From: Bacillota bacterium
Lineage (GTDB): Bacteria > Bacillota > Clostridia > Acetivibrionales > DTU013
DNA length: 6,470 nucleotides
Direction: 5' to 3'
Assembly: GCA_023409615.1 (NCBI GenBank)
Contig: JAEYRF010000256.1
Span: 1-6,470 of the forward strand
The notes under the pieces are model-generated. The model was not told where the DNA came from and did no database searches. It was given only the letters and a program-made list of their open reading frames with translations. Position 1 is the stretch's first letter; every line of letters begins with the position of its first letter. Position numbers and translations under genes: made by a program. Positions 1 to 6,161 of this stretch are shown one piece after another.

Positions 1-436
1 TTCTTACATAAGTAGTATGAGGATAGCCGAGTTTCTCCGCGAGACTTGGCCCAACCTGAGCGGTATCACCGTCGGTCGCCTGTTTTCCGCAAATGATAAG
101 ATCAGCATCACCAATTTTTCGAACGCCCATTGAAAGCGCATAGGCAGTGGCAAGGGTATCAGCTCCCGCAAAGGCTCTGTCACTGAGCAGGACTGCATCA
201 TCAGCCCCAAGGCCGATCATGTTCTTGAGGAGCTCAGCAACGGAAGGTATTCCCATGCTTAGGACTGTTACCTTTCCGCCCGCTCTTTCCTTTATCCGAA
301 GCCCTTCCTCAACAGCGTATGTATCAAAGGGATTAATTATAGATTCTACGCCTTCGCGAATAATAGTATTTGTTTCCTTATTCATCTTCACTTCCATAGT
401 TCCCGGGACCTGTTTCACACACACAACGATGTTCAT
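1..436 (-). CDS. etfB: Electron transfer flavoprotein beta subunit, N-terminal part (cut by window edge)
   Basis: EtfB is one half of the soluble EtfAB flavoprotein, which takes electrons from acyl-CoA dehydrogenases; in many anaerobes it forms part of electron-bifurcating complexes. The first 145 codons are present. The reading starts MNIVVCVKQVPGT, the usual EtfB opening, continues with an IREGVESIINPFD segment near residues 26-38, and carries the nucleotide-binding loop GKQATDGDTAQVGP at residues 117-130, then SLAEKLGYP. The frame is open to the left edge, so the C-terminal 110 or so residues are missing. The chosen ATG is set by family alignment. The GAGGAG ribosome binding site is rather far away (14 nt). 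An in-frame GTG at 449-451 would touch that site directly, so it is a poor start. The gene follows the acyl-CoA dehydrogenase after 51 bp with no terminator, so the two are probably co-transcribed. Whether this Etf is of the bifurcating type cannot be decided from this part. Confidence 0.95.
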   Translation of the reverse strand, partial: MNIVVCVKQVPGTMEVKMNKETNTIIREGVESIINPFDTYAVEEGLRIKERAGGKVTVLSMGIPSVAELLKNMIGLGADDAVLLSDRAFAGADTLATAYALSMGVRKIGDADLIICGKQATDGDTAQVGPSLAEKLGYPHTTYVR

Positions 437-487
437 GTTATCAAAATTCACTCCTCTTAAGGATATATTATCAGGTTAACGCTTTAT

Positions 488-1642
488 TTATTTCCTTGAT
501 GACTCTTTTATGAGCTCCAAGGCAATAACATTTCTCTGTATCTGATTTGTACCCTCATAAATTTGTGTAATTTTTGCATCGCGCATCCTTTTCTCAACGG
601 GGTATTCCTTCATATATCCGTAGCCGCCAAGAACCTGAACTGCATCTACAGTTACCTTCATAGCAGTATCTGATGCAAAAACCTTACACATAGCCGATTC
701 CTTGGAGAATTCTTTAGCGCCACTGTCAATGAATCGACAGGTCTGATATACCAACGCTCTTGCTGCCTCAATCTGTATCGCCATGTCCGCAAGGATATGC
801 TGTATCGCCTGGAATGATGAAATAGGCTGATTAAATTGAACCCTTTGCCTGGAATATTTCACAGCATCTTCAAATGCACCCTGGGCGATTCCAAGGGCTT
901 GAGACGCAACACCGGGTCTGGTTCTGTCAAGAGTTTTCATTGCTACGATAAAGCCCATTCCTTCTCGTGAAAGAAGATTTTCCTTAGGTATTCTGCAATC
1001 TTCAAAAACCAACTCACTTGTACAGGATGCTCTGATACCCATTTTATTTTCTTTTTTACCAAATGAAAAACCGGGAGTTCCCTTTTCAACAATAAATGCT
1101 GAAAAGCCTCTGGCGCCCTTACTCCTGTTGGTGCATGCAACGACTGTATATATGTCGGCTTCTCCGCCGTTTGTTATCCATTGCTTCGTACCGTTGAGGA
1201 CATATTCATCCCCGTCTAATACTGCTGTTGTAAGTATCCCTGCAGCATCGCTGCCTGCATTAGCTTCAGTAAGGCCAAAAGCGGCAAGTTTTTTTCCTGC
1301 GGCAATATCGGGAAGGTACTTCATTTTTTGATCTTCATTTCCAAAGAGGATGATAGGAAAGGTTCCGAGTCCGGTTCCTGCAAATGACAGAGCAATTCCA
1401 CCGCAGGCACGGCTCAGCTCTTCAACCACAAGCGCCATTTCAAGTATGCCTCCGCCAAGCCCGCCATACTCTTCAGGTATGTAAACGCCGCACAGATCAG
1501 AATCTGCTAGGATTTTCACGATGTCATTCGGAAATTTGCCTTCTTCATCATACTGTATGGCCACCGGTGCAATTTTTTCATCGGCAATCTTTGCGGCCAG
1601 TTCCTTAATCATCATCTGTTCTTCGGTCAGGAAATAATTCAT
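488..1642 (-). CDS. Acyl-CoA dehydrogenase (short/medium-chain, butyryl-CoA dehydrogenase-like)
   Basis: A 384-residue FAD enzyme that forms or reduces the alpha-beta double bond of acyl-CoA esters, passing electrons to Etf. The length and motif order match the family. A helical N-terminal domain spans about 1-120. Signature 1, FGLTEANAGSD, is at residues 122-132, and the FAD-contacting WIT is at 155-157. The C-terminal helical domain has a TRPGVA segment at 241-246, and signature 2, QVLGGYGYMKEYPVEKRMRD, is at 336-355. The probable catalytic base is Glu363 in YEGTNQIQR, the position used by short- and medium-chain enzymes. I start at the ATG at 1640-1642 because AAGGAG lies 8 nt upstream and MNYFLTEEQ is the family opening. 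The in-frame ATG at 1684 would add 14 atypical residues and lies inside the putative operator. The acd-etfB order recalls clostridial bcd-etfB-etfA clusters, but no crt, hbd or thl is visible. The acyl substrate cannot be read from the sequence. Confidence 0.95.
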   Translation of the reverse strand: MNYFLTEEQMMIKELAAKIADEKIAPVAIQYDEEGKFPNDIVKILADSDLCGVYIPEEYGGLGGGILEMALVVEELSRACGGIALSFAGTGLGTFPIILFGNEDQKMKYLPDIAAGKKLAAFGLTEANAGSDAAGILTTAVLDGDEYVLNGTKQWITNGGEADIYTVVACTNRSKGARGFSAFIVEKGTPGFSFGKKENKMGIRASCTSELVFEDCRIPKENLLSREGMGFIVAMKTLDRTRPGVASQALGIAQGAFEDAVKYSRQRVQFNQPISSFQAIQHILADMAIQIEAARALVYQTCRFIDSGAKEFSKESAMCKVFASDTAMKVTVDAVQVLGGYGYMKEYPVEKRMRDAKITQIYEGTNQIQRNVIALELIKESSRK

Positions 1643-1660
1643 AAAATACACTCCTTTTAC

Positions 1661-1684
1661 TTGAGTCTGGTTAACCCAAATCAA
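1661..1684 (-). promoter_or_regulatory. Candidate operator palindrome at the acyl-CoA dehydrogenase transcription start
   Basis: A 24-bp imperfect inverted repeat with 12-base half-sites; 9 of 12 positions are symmetric. It has TTGA/TCAA ends and a perfect GGTTAACC centre at 1669-1676. It begins one base past the predicted transcription start of the dehydrogenase gene, a typical position for a repressor site. The regulator is unknown; a TetR- or FadR-like fatty-acid or redox repressor is a guess. It does not fit the Rex consensus well. Confidence 0.4.
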
Positions 1685-1691
1685 CTTATTT

Positions 1692-1719
1692 ATTATATGA
1701 TTATATTAGCAGGTAACAA
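1692..1719 (-). promoter_or_regulatory. Sigma-A-type promoter of the acyl-CoA dehydrogenase/etfB operon
   Basis: On the minus strand TTGTTA (1719-1714) is followed after 16 bp by a consensus TATAAT (1697-1692). Transcription would start near 1685, giving a 5' leader of about 43 nt before the ATG at 1642. Confidence 0.65.
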
Positions 1720-1827
1720 ATACATTAAGAGTATAATATAAATCTCTCCTCTATGCAATAATATCTTTCCATTCAAATATACAGGGTGAAATATGCAGCA
1801 GAAATCATCAGGCCGAACCATAAACAG

Positions 1828-1860
1828 AAAGACCTAGTAATCTATAGGTCTTTATTTTAC
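1828..1860 (+). terminator. Terminator-like hairpin in the leader region before the TadG-like gene
   Basis: A perfect 9-bp stem (AAAGACCTA at 1828-1836, TAGGTCTTT at 1845-1853) with an 8-nt loop is followed by the T-rich ATTTTAC. It reads as a weak intrinsic terminator on the plus strand. No gene ends on that strand upstream, since the neighbour to the left is the divergent dehydrogenase. It may therefore act as an attenuator or end a short untranslated transcript. A TATAAT at 1732-1737 could be a -10 for such a leader, but I see no good -35. Downstream, TTGACT at 1874-1879 with a poor TATTCA at 1897-1902 is a possible alternative promoter for the next gene. Confidence 0.45.
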
Positions 1861-1934
1861 TAAATTAGTAATTTTGACTGATATAAGTTAAATACGTATT
1901 CATGATAAAATTCAATATGGAGGGAGGTGGTATT

Positions 1935-2858
1935 ATGCTGAGCATATCCAGGCACTTTAAAGGCGAGAAGGGAGCAGCATCAATTATTGTTGCTTTATGT
2001 ATGACAGTATTGCTTGGATTTACCGCACTTGTAATTGATGTCGGGATAATTACATCTGAAAAAAGCAGGATCAGTAATGCGGCGGATGCAGCAGCTTTAG
2101 CCGGAGCGCAGGAACTGATACGGGATAAAAGCAATGTATACAACGTAGTAAATCAGTATTTGGAAAGTAACAGTGTAGATCCTGTAGATGCTGAAATAGT
2201 GGTGTTCGATTCAGACACCAAAGTCGGTGTCACTGTTAAAGAGGAAGTTGACTATTATTTCGCGAGAATTCTGGGATTTGATAAAAACAATGTAAAAGCT
2301 GAAGCTGTTGCAATGTGCGCTCCGGTTATCGGAATATATGAAGGTATCAGACCATTTGCCATAGAGCAGCAAACATTGGAGTTTGAACAAACATACACTC
2401 TGAAAGAAGGCGGCGGAAGCGGCAGTAATGGTAATTACGGTGCTTTAGCCTTAAGCGGTAACGGGGCATCAACATATGTCAGAAATATTGTTGAGGGATA
2501 TGACGGATATTTGCGTGTAGGGGATTATGTCGATACTGAACCCGGTAATATGAGCGGACCTACCTCGCAGGGCATTAATACACTTATCAGCCATTGCACT
2601 CATATTCCGAGATGTACATATAATCAGTATGATGAGGATTGCCCAAGAATAATTACAGTTATAATGGTTGAGTCCCTGGATGTTAATGGCAGAAGCGAAG
2701 TCAGAATTGCCGGATTTGCAAAGTTTTTTCTGATAGAAGTTGAGGGACACGGGAGAGAGTCTATTGTTACCGGCAAGTTTATAAAAATGGTTATGTCAGG
2801 CGATTTAGGTGAAACACAAACTGATTTTGGACTGAAGGGTGTTAAACTGATTAAGTAA
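1935..2858 (+). CDS. TadG-like (Tad_N domain) membrane-anchored envelope protein
   Basis: A 307-residue protein with the Tad_N / TadE-TadG-like N-terminus found in Flp/Tad pilus assembly proteins. A short basic start (MLSISRHFKGEKG) is followed by a hydrophobic segment at about 14-40 that ends in ALVIDVG, then by the diagnostic NAADAAALAGAQEL at 48-61. The rest, about 41-307, should lie outside the membrane. It contains a Gly/Ser-rich stretch (159-166), NYGALALSGNG (167-177), GDYVDTEPGNMSGPT (196-210) and three cysteines at 221, 227 and 236 that could form disulfides or bind metal. I start at the ATG at 1935 because GGAGG lies 7 nt upstream; the in-frame ATG at 1902 lies upstream of that site and would place it inside the coding sequence. 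No tadA, tadB, tadC, flp or prepilin peptidase gene is near, so this is an orphan. Such solitary genes occur in Gram-positive genomes and their exact role is unknown. Confidence 0.85.
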   Translation: MLSISRHFKGEKGAASIIVALCMTVLLGFTALVIDVGIITSEKSRISNAADAAALAGAQELIRDKSNVYNVVNQYLESNSVDPVDAEIVVFDSDTKVGVTVKEEVDYYFARILGFDKNNVKAEAVAMCAPVIGIYEGIRPFAIEQQTLEFEQTYTLKEGGGSGSNGNYGALALSGNGASTYVRNIVEGYDGYLRVGDYVDTEPGNMSGPTSQGINTLISHCTHIPRCTYNQYDEDCPRIITVIMVESLDVNGRSEVRIAGFAKFFLIEVEGHGRESIVTGKFIKMVMSGDLGETQTDFGLKGVKLIK

Positions 2859-2928
2859 TAACACATGTTCAGTCAGTTCTTCACCTACTGTATAAAATCA
2901 TCAGGCAATAAATCTTCCAGCATATTTC

Positions 2929-2956
2929 GGCCTACAGGCTTCTTAGCCGGTAGGTC
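2929..2956 (+). terminator. Hairpin downstream of the TadG-like gene, possible terminator
   Basis: A 12-bp stem (2929-2940 with 2945-2956) has one A/G mismatch, one G-T pair and a TCTT tetraloop. It lies 70 bp after the TadG-like stop codon. It has no T-tract (ATAAATATT follows), so it is a weak or factor-dependent terminator at best. It also insulates the operator and promoter region that follows. Confidence 0.45.
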
Positions 2957-2966
2957 ATAAATATTC

Positions 2967-2982
2967 AGTAAAACGTTTTACT
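2967..2982 (+). promoter_or_regulatory. LacI-type operator, upstream copy (perfect 16-bp palindrome)
   Basis: AGTAAAACGTTTTACT is a perfect palindrome with a central CG, the form typical of LacI-family operators. It ends 10 bp before the -35 of the promoter serving the 3112 gene. A second copy lies downstream at 3079-3094. It does not match the CcpA cre consensus at the outer positions. No LacI-family gene is in this window, so the repressor is encoded elsewhere. Confidence 0.7.
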
Positions 2983-2992
2983 AATGAAAATA

Positions 2993-3021
2993 TTGTGTGC
3001 AACTGTATAAATGTATATAAT
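2993..3021 (+). promoter_or_regulatory. Promoter of the six-hairpin carbohydrate enzyme
   Basis: TTGTGT (2993-2998), a 17-bp spacer and a consensus TATAAT (3016-3021) predict a start near 3028 and an untranslated leader of about 84 nt. The promoter lies between two LacI-type operator copies, so it should be repressible. Confidence 0.65.
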
Positions 3022-3078
3022 TACTATATAGAAAACAATATGAATATAGATTGTACATAAATTACTCATTTTTAACAA

Positions 3079-3094
3079 TGTTAAACGTTTTACT
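3079..3094 (+). promoter_or_regulatory. LacI-type operator, downstream copy
   Basis: TGTTAAACGTTTTACT matches the upstream operator at 14 of 16 positions; the right half CGTTTTACTAA is identical in both. It lies about 50 bp after the predicted transcription start and 4 bp before the AAGGAGG ribosome binding site. The centres of the two operators are 112 bp apart, which suits a roadblock and/or a DNA loop by a tetrameric repressor. Confidence 0.65.
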
Positions 3095-3111
3095 AAACAA
3101 GGAGGCTTGAA

Positions 3112-5313
3112 ATGGAAATAAGCTCAGGAAATTACACGATGGAGTTTCAAAACGGGGGGCTGGAAGTGCTGAAGGATGGTACTGTAATGTACTTTAACAA
3201 GCGCCCGATGTACGCTTTCATCAAAACTGCCCTATCGATCACCGAATTTTATGATGCACCTTATGATGAAGTCACACTTCATGACGGCTGCGTCACGGCA
3301 AAGGGCGTATTGAAATCCCCGACCGGATCGGAATTGGCCTTTTGCGACGTTTATGAGACAAAAGGGACAAGCTTCAAGATTAGCAGAACCGTTACAGTGC
3401 AAAAAAACGTTGACGATTATGGCTTTGCCTCAAAAATCTCTCTTGTAATGGCAGCTTCCGATGACGTGCACGCATATGATTACTTCGCTCCTGCCAATTG
3501 GTACCGCCATAATGAATATGCCAAGCCCCATGTGATGGGCTATGACCTTGACTGTGAGTATTTTTGGCGCAGGGAGGTAAATTATACCCTGCCGCTGTTT
3601 GCAGCGCAGAATAGGGTTAGCGGTGAGATGGCCATGTTTTCGCGCTGGGCAGCCGATGTAACAATGCGGGATCATAATTTTGTCCAATCAGAGCATGTCG
3701 TAGACAGAAAATTCACCATCGGCTCCATCGGGATCAGCAAGCCTTCGAACCAAACGATTAACTACCTGTATTACGGTTTCCCGTTGCGCAAAGAGATTGA
3801 TACGGTTCGTGACGGTCTTACGATTGATTATGTATATCCGGGTGTTGACGGGCAAATGCCCAGACTAAACCAAATATACAATGTTGATTACATGATGAAG
3901 ACCAAGACAATGACCAGGATATATCATCCAATGGAGGAAGGCTTCTCTCACAGTTATGCCGTTGCCGTAAATTTTGGCCAATACGACGGATTTTATCCTA
4001 TGATGCGAAATGCCTGGCGTACTGTATACGCAAGGCTGAAAGACCCTGTTTATGAAGTTGATCAGGAACTGCAATACCGTAATTGTATGAAGTCCCTCAC
4101 AAAACTTACAAGGCAATATGGGGACTCATGGGGCCTGCCCTTCTCCTGTCAGCTCCCGCAGATGGATGTTTCCAGCATATCCTTCCAGTTTGGGTTCGTC
4201 GGACAGCAGCCTGGTATTGGCTATCAGCTTATCCGTTACGGTGAAATGGAAAATGAACCTGAGTCCTATCAGAAAGGCCTGAATATCATCGATTTCTGGG
4301 TGAGAACCGCTATGTCGGACACCGGCGCACCACACAACTGTTACAATCCCACAATAAACGGGTTTGAGCCGATGCCTTTCTGGACAAGAATGATAGCGGA
4401 CGGTCTTGAAAATATACTTGATGCGTACGTGTTTATGAAGAAAAATGGAGAAGAAAAGACAGCATGGTTTGAATTCTGCCGCAAAGCTGCCGATTGGCTT
4501 GTTCGGGTTCAGAACGACGATGGAAGCTGGTACCGTGCATACAATACGGATGACGGTTCCATGCGTATGGACTCCAAGGCCAATACAATAAGTGTTGTGA
4601 GATTCCTGATCCAATTTTATCTTGTCACAGGTGATGAGAAGTATAAAGAGGCCGCTCTTAAAGCCGGAGAATGGTCTTATGATAATACTTATAAGAACAT
4701 GGAATACCGTGGATCAACCTGTGATAATAGCGATATTATGGATAACGAGTCAGGGATCTATGCTATATTTGGCTTCCTGTCACTCTATGACCTGACCGGT
4801 GAGAAAAAATGGCTGGACGCTCTCATCGGAGCAGCTGACTATACCGAAACATGGACATATTCATGGTCTTTCCCGGTGCGTGTGCTTTGGCCAAACCATC
4901 CTTTCACAAAGAACCGCATTAGCGGTCAAAGCCCGGTTACTCTTGGCGGCGGCGGCGGGGACATGTACATGGCTGCCTGCGCGTATGTCTACTATAGGTT
5001 GTATATCATAACCGGTGATGAACACTACCGTGATTATGCAGAATTCATCCACAACAACACCCGGCAGGCCAATGATGTAGACGGCAGCTTTGGTTATGCC
5101 CTTCCAGGTATGTCACATGAAGGCGGCAGGTTTGGGGAACAAATATTTACAGGCCATTACCATTGGCTGCCCTGGGTCACATATGTGGAAATTGACCCTA
5201 CGTCCCGTTTGTATGATACTTTTGGATCATACGACATAGCGGGTGCTGAAAAGCTTGATCCGGCGGAACGCACTGTGCGAAACCGAATTTACGATACGTA
5301 CGGAAAGTTTTAG
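3112..5313 (+). CDS. Cytoplasmic six-hairpin ((alpha/alpha)6-toroid) glycosidase-like enzyme, family not assigned
   Basis: A 733-residue protein with no signal peptide or membrane segment, so it probably acts in the cytoplasm on imported sugars. Residues 1-310 look beta-rich, resembling the N-terminal beta-sandwich of many multi-domain glycosidases, with many aromatic residues (NWYRHNEY 129-136, YFWRREVNY 150-158). Residues 318-690 look like an (alpha/alpha)6 toroid. Helix-hairpin units recur with a shared turn: FYLVTGDEKYKEAA (502-515), LYDLTGEKKWLDA (558-570) and LYIITGDEHYRDYA (630-643). Conserved-looking loops with acidic residues include QNDDGSWYRAYNTDDGS (467-483), CDNSDIMDNESG (537-548) and LGGGGGDMYM (611-620). 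D543 or E546 are possible catalytic or sugar-binding residues, but this is a guess. Start: ATG with AAGGAGG 6 nt upstream. It is a single-gene unit under a LacI-type operator pair with no adjacent transporter or regulator. By eye it is more GC-rich than its neighbours. Related folds (GH88/GH105, GH127, GH154, sugar epimerases, lyases) remain possible. Confidence 0.7.
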   Translation: MEISSGNYTMEFQNGGLEVLKDGTVMYFNKRPMYAFIKTALSITEFYDAPYDEVTLHDGCVTAKGVLKSPTGSELAFCDVYETKGTSFKISRTVTVQKNVDDYGFASKISLVMAASDDVHAYDYFAPANWYRHNEYAKPHVMGYDLDCEYFWRREVNYTLPLFAAQNRVSGEMAMFSRWAADVTMRDHNFVQSEHVVDRKFTIGSIGISKPSNQTINYLYYGFPLRKEIDTVRDGLTIDYVYPGVDGQMPRLNQIYNVDYMMKTKTMTRIYHPMEEGFSHSYAVAVNFGQYDGFYPMMRNAWRTVYARLKDPVYEVDQELQYRNCMKSLTKLTRQYGDSWGLPFSCQLPQMDVSSISFQFGFVGQQPGIGYQLIRYGEMENEPESYQKGLNIIDFWVRTAMSDTGAPHNCYNPTINGFEPMPFWTRMIADGLENILDAYVFMKKNGEEKTAWFEFCRKAADWLVRVQNDDGSWYRAYNTDDGSMRMDSKANTISVVRFLIQFYLVTGDEKYKEAALKAGEWSYDNTYKNMEYRGSTCDNSDIMDNESGIYAIFGFLSLYDLTGEKKWLDALIGAADYTETWTYSWSFPVRVLWPNHPFTKNRISGQSPVTLGGGGGDMYMAACAYVYYRLYIITGDEHYRDYAEFIHNNTRQANDVDGSFGYALPGMSHEGGRFGEQIFTGHYHWLPWVTYVEIDPTSRLYDTFGSYDIAGAEKLDPAERTVRNRIYDTYGKF

Positions 5314-5336
5314 AAGTGCGCCCACCGGGCGCACTT
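5314..5336 (+). terminator. GC-rich hairpin directly after the glycosidase-like stop codon
   Basis: A perfect 10-bp stem, AAGTGCGCCC (5314-5323) with GGGCGCACTT (5327-5336), has a 3-nt ACC loop. It begins on the first base after the TAG stop. No T-tract follows on either strand, so it may stabilise the mRNA end or terminate weakly in both directions. It lies between convergent genes. Confidence 0.6.
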
Positions 5337-5344
5337 ATTGAACG

Positions 5345-5394
5345 GCGGTTGATACATTTGAACATTTTTCTGAAATGTCCAAATTATCAACCGC
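5345..5394. repeat. Long near-perfect inverted repeat between convergent genes
   Basis: A 50-bp palindrome has arms of 23 and 22 bases (5345-5367 and 5373-5394) around a TTCTG loop. The arms differ only by one bulged C (5355) and one A/C mismatch (5361/5379). Its right arm contains the stop codon and the last two sense codons of the minus-strand nuclease gene. It could be a shared terminator for both genes or a small mobile palindromic repeat. The missing T-tract weakens the simple terminator reading. Confidence 0.6.
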
Positions 5395-6136
5395 TAAAAA
5401 CGTCATTAACCGGCGCCTCAAGGTTTTCAAACCAATATGACTGAATCACTTCATCCTTTCTATAAGTGGTGTGGACATCAATGCCAAAGTCCTTAAAACC
5501 ATAAACAAGTACAGTTTCCTGTTTGGGGTCTACTATCCAGAATTCCTTAACCCCGGACAGCATATATGTGTTAAGCTTGTCAACCATATCTCTGGAACGG
5601 GTACCGGGAGACAGGATTTCTACAACCAGAGTGGGCGTACCCATATAGCGGCCTTTTTCTGTAACCTTATCCTCCAGATCACAGGCTATTAATAAATCTG
5701 GCTGCATCACATCCGGATTCTTGAAATCCTTTTTGAAGAAGTGTACGTCAAAAGGTGCGTAGAAAACTTTGCATGCCTTTCCCTTCAGAAAATTTCTAAA
5801 TATCATATGCAAATTACCTGAAATATCCTGATGGAATGTACTGGGAGATGACAGGAGCACAATCTCACCGTTGATGTACTCCATGCGAAGGTCGCTCTTT
5901 TCATAGATCTCCATAAACTCCTCATAAGAAACCTTCTTGCCGCCATATTGATAATCAAGAGCATTTTCCTTAACTGTAAAATATCTTTCGATATCTGAAA
6001 TATAAGGAGTAAGACGAATGGCTTTCTTACCATTCTTTGTAATGATCACTTCCTGATCCTCACTTGCAATACTCAAGTACTTGCCAAGATTTGACTTTAA
6101 TTCGGTAGCTGTAATAACAGGAGTATTCTTCTCCAT
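5387..6136 (-). CDS. Fusion of a Phd/YefM antitoxin-like domain and a Uma2 (DUF820) nuclease-like domain
   Basis: A 249-residue protein with two parts. Residues 6-45 match the Phd/YefM antitoxin N-terminus: ITATELKSNLGKYL (8-21), then EVIITKNGKKAIRLTPY (29-45). This fold normally dimerises and binds its own operator. After a linker (46-80), residues 81-240 match Uma2/DUF820 proteins, a PD-(D/E)XK-like group often annotated as endonucleases but with little proven function. Visible motifs are MEYINGEI (85-92), His102, QPDLLIA (145-151, Asp147), LVVEILSPGTRSRD (170-183, Glu173), Lys187, Tyr191 and EFWIVDP (198-204). Asp147, Glu173 and probably Lys187 are the likely catalytic set, all present. 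Start: ATG 6134-6136 with AAGGAGGT 6 nt upstream. No separate toxin or antitoxin gene is adjacent. The disordered, toxin-neutralising tail of a normal Phd protein is replaced here by the nuclease domain. Being self-regulating is an inference from the operator repeats upstream. Confidence 0.85.
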   Translation of the reverse strand: MEKNTPVITATELKSNLGKYLSIASEDQEVIITKNGKKAIRLTPYISDIERYFTVKENALDYQYGGKKVSYEEFMEIYEKSDLRMEYINGEIVLLSSPSTFHQDISGNLHMIFRNFLKGKACKVFYAPFDVHFFKKDFKNPDVMQPDLLIACDLEDKVTEKGRYMGTPTLVVEILSPGTRSRDMVDKLNTYMLSGVKEFWIVDPKQETVLVYGFKDFGIDVHTTYRKDEVIQSYWFENLEAPVNDVFSG

Positions 6137-6161
6137 ACCTGCACCTCCTTATAATAAAATT

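Noticed and set aside
449..451. GTG start for etfB
   Set aside because: It abuts the ribosome binding site with no spacing, and the family alignment begins at the ATG at 434-436.
1643..1684. Longer start for the acyl-CoA dehydrogenase at the ATG ending at 1684
   Set aside because: The 14 extra residues do not fit the family, the good AAGGAG site serves the ATG at 1642, and the upstream ATG lies at the predicted transcription start inside the candidate operator.
1698..1719. Rex redox-repressor site at the dehydrogenase promoter
   Set aside because: One half (TTGTTA) is present as the -35, but the second half of the palindrome is not.
1902..1934. Longer start for the TadG-like gene at 1902
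   Set aside because: It would place the strong GGAGG ribosome binding site inside the coding sequence; the ATG at 1935 is correctly spaced from that site.
1802..2906. AAATCATCAGGC occurs at 1802-1813 and 2895-2906, each followed by a hairpin with a TAGGTC right arm, flanking the TadG-like gene
   Set aside because: About one repeated 12-mer is expected by chance in a window of this size, and the sequences between the 12-mer and the hairpin do not align. It is not enough for a claim of a duplicated element.
2967..3094. CcpA catabolite (cre) sites
   Set aside because: The CG centre fits, but the outer positions do not match the cre consensus; a dedicated LacI-family operator is a better reading.
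3401..3416. A third, intragenic LacI-type operator around AAAAAAACGTTGAC
   Set aside because: Only about 10 of 16 positions match and the symmetry is lost on the right side.
4126..4614. 162-codon open frame antisense to the glycosidase-like gene
   Set aside because: It has no family motif, no ribosome binding site, and lies fully inside a well-supported gene on the other strand; it is a shadow frame.
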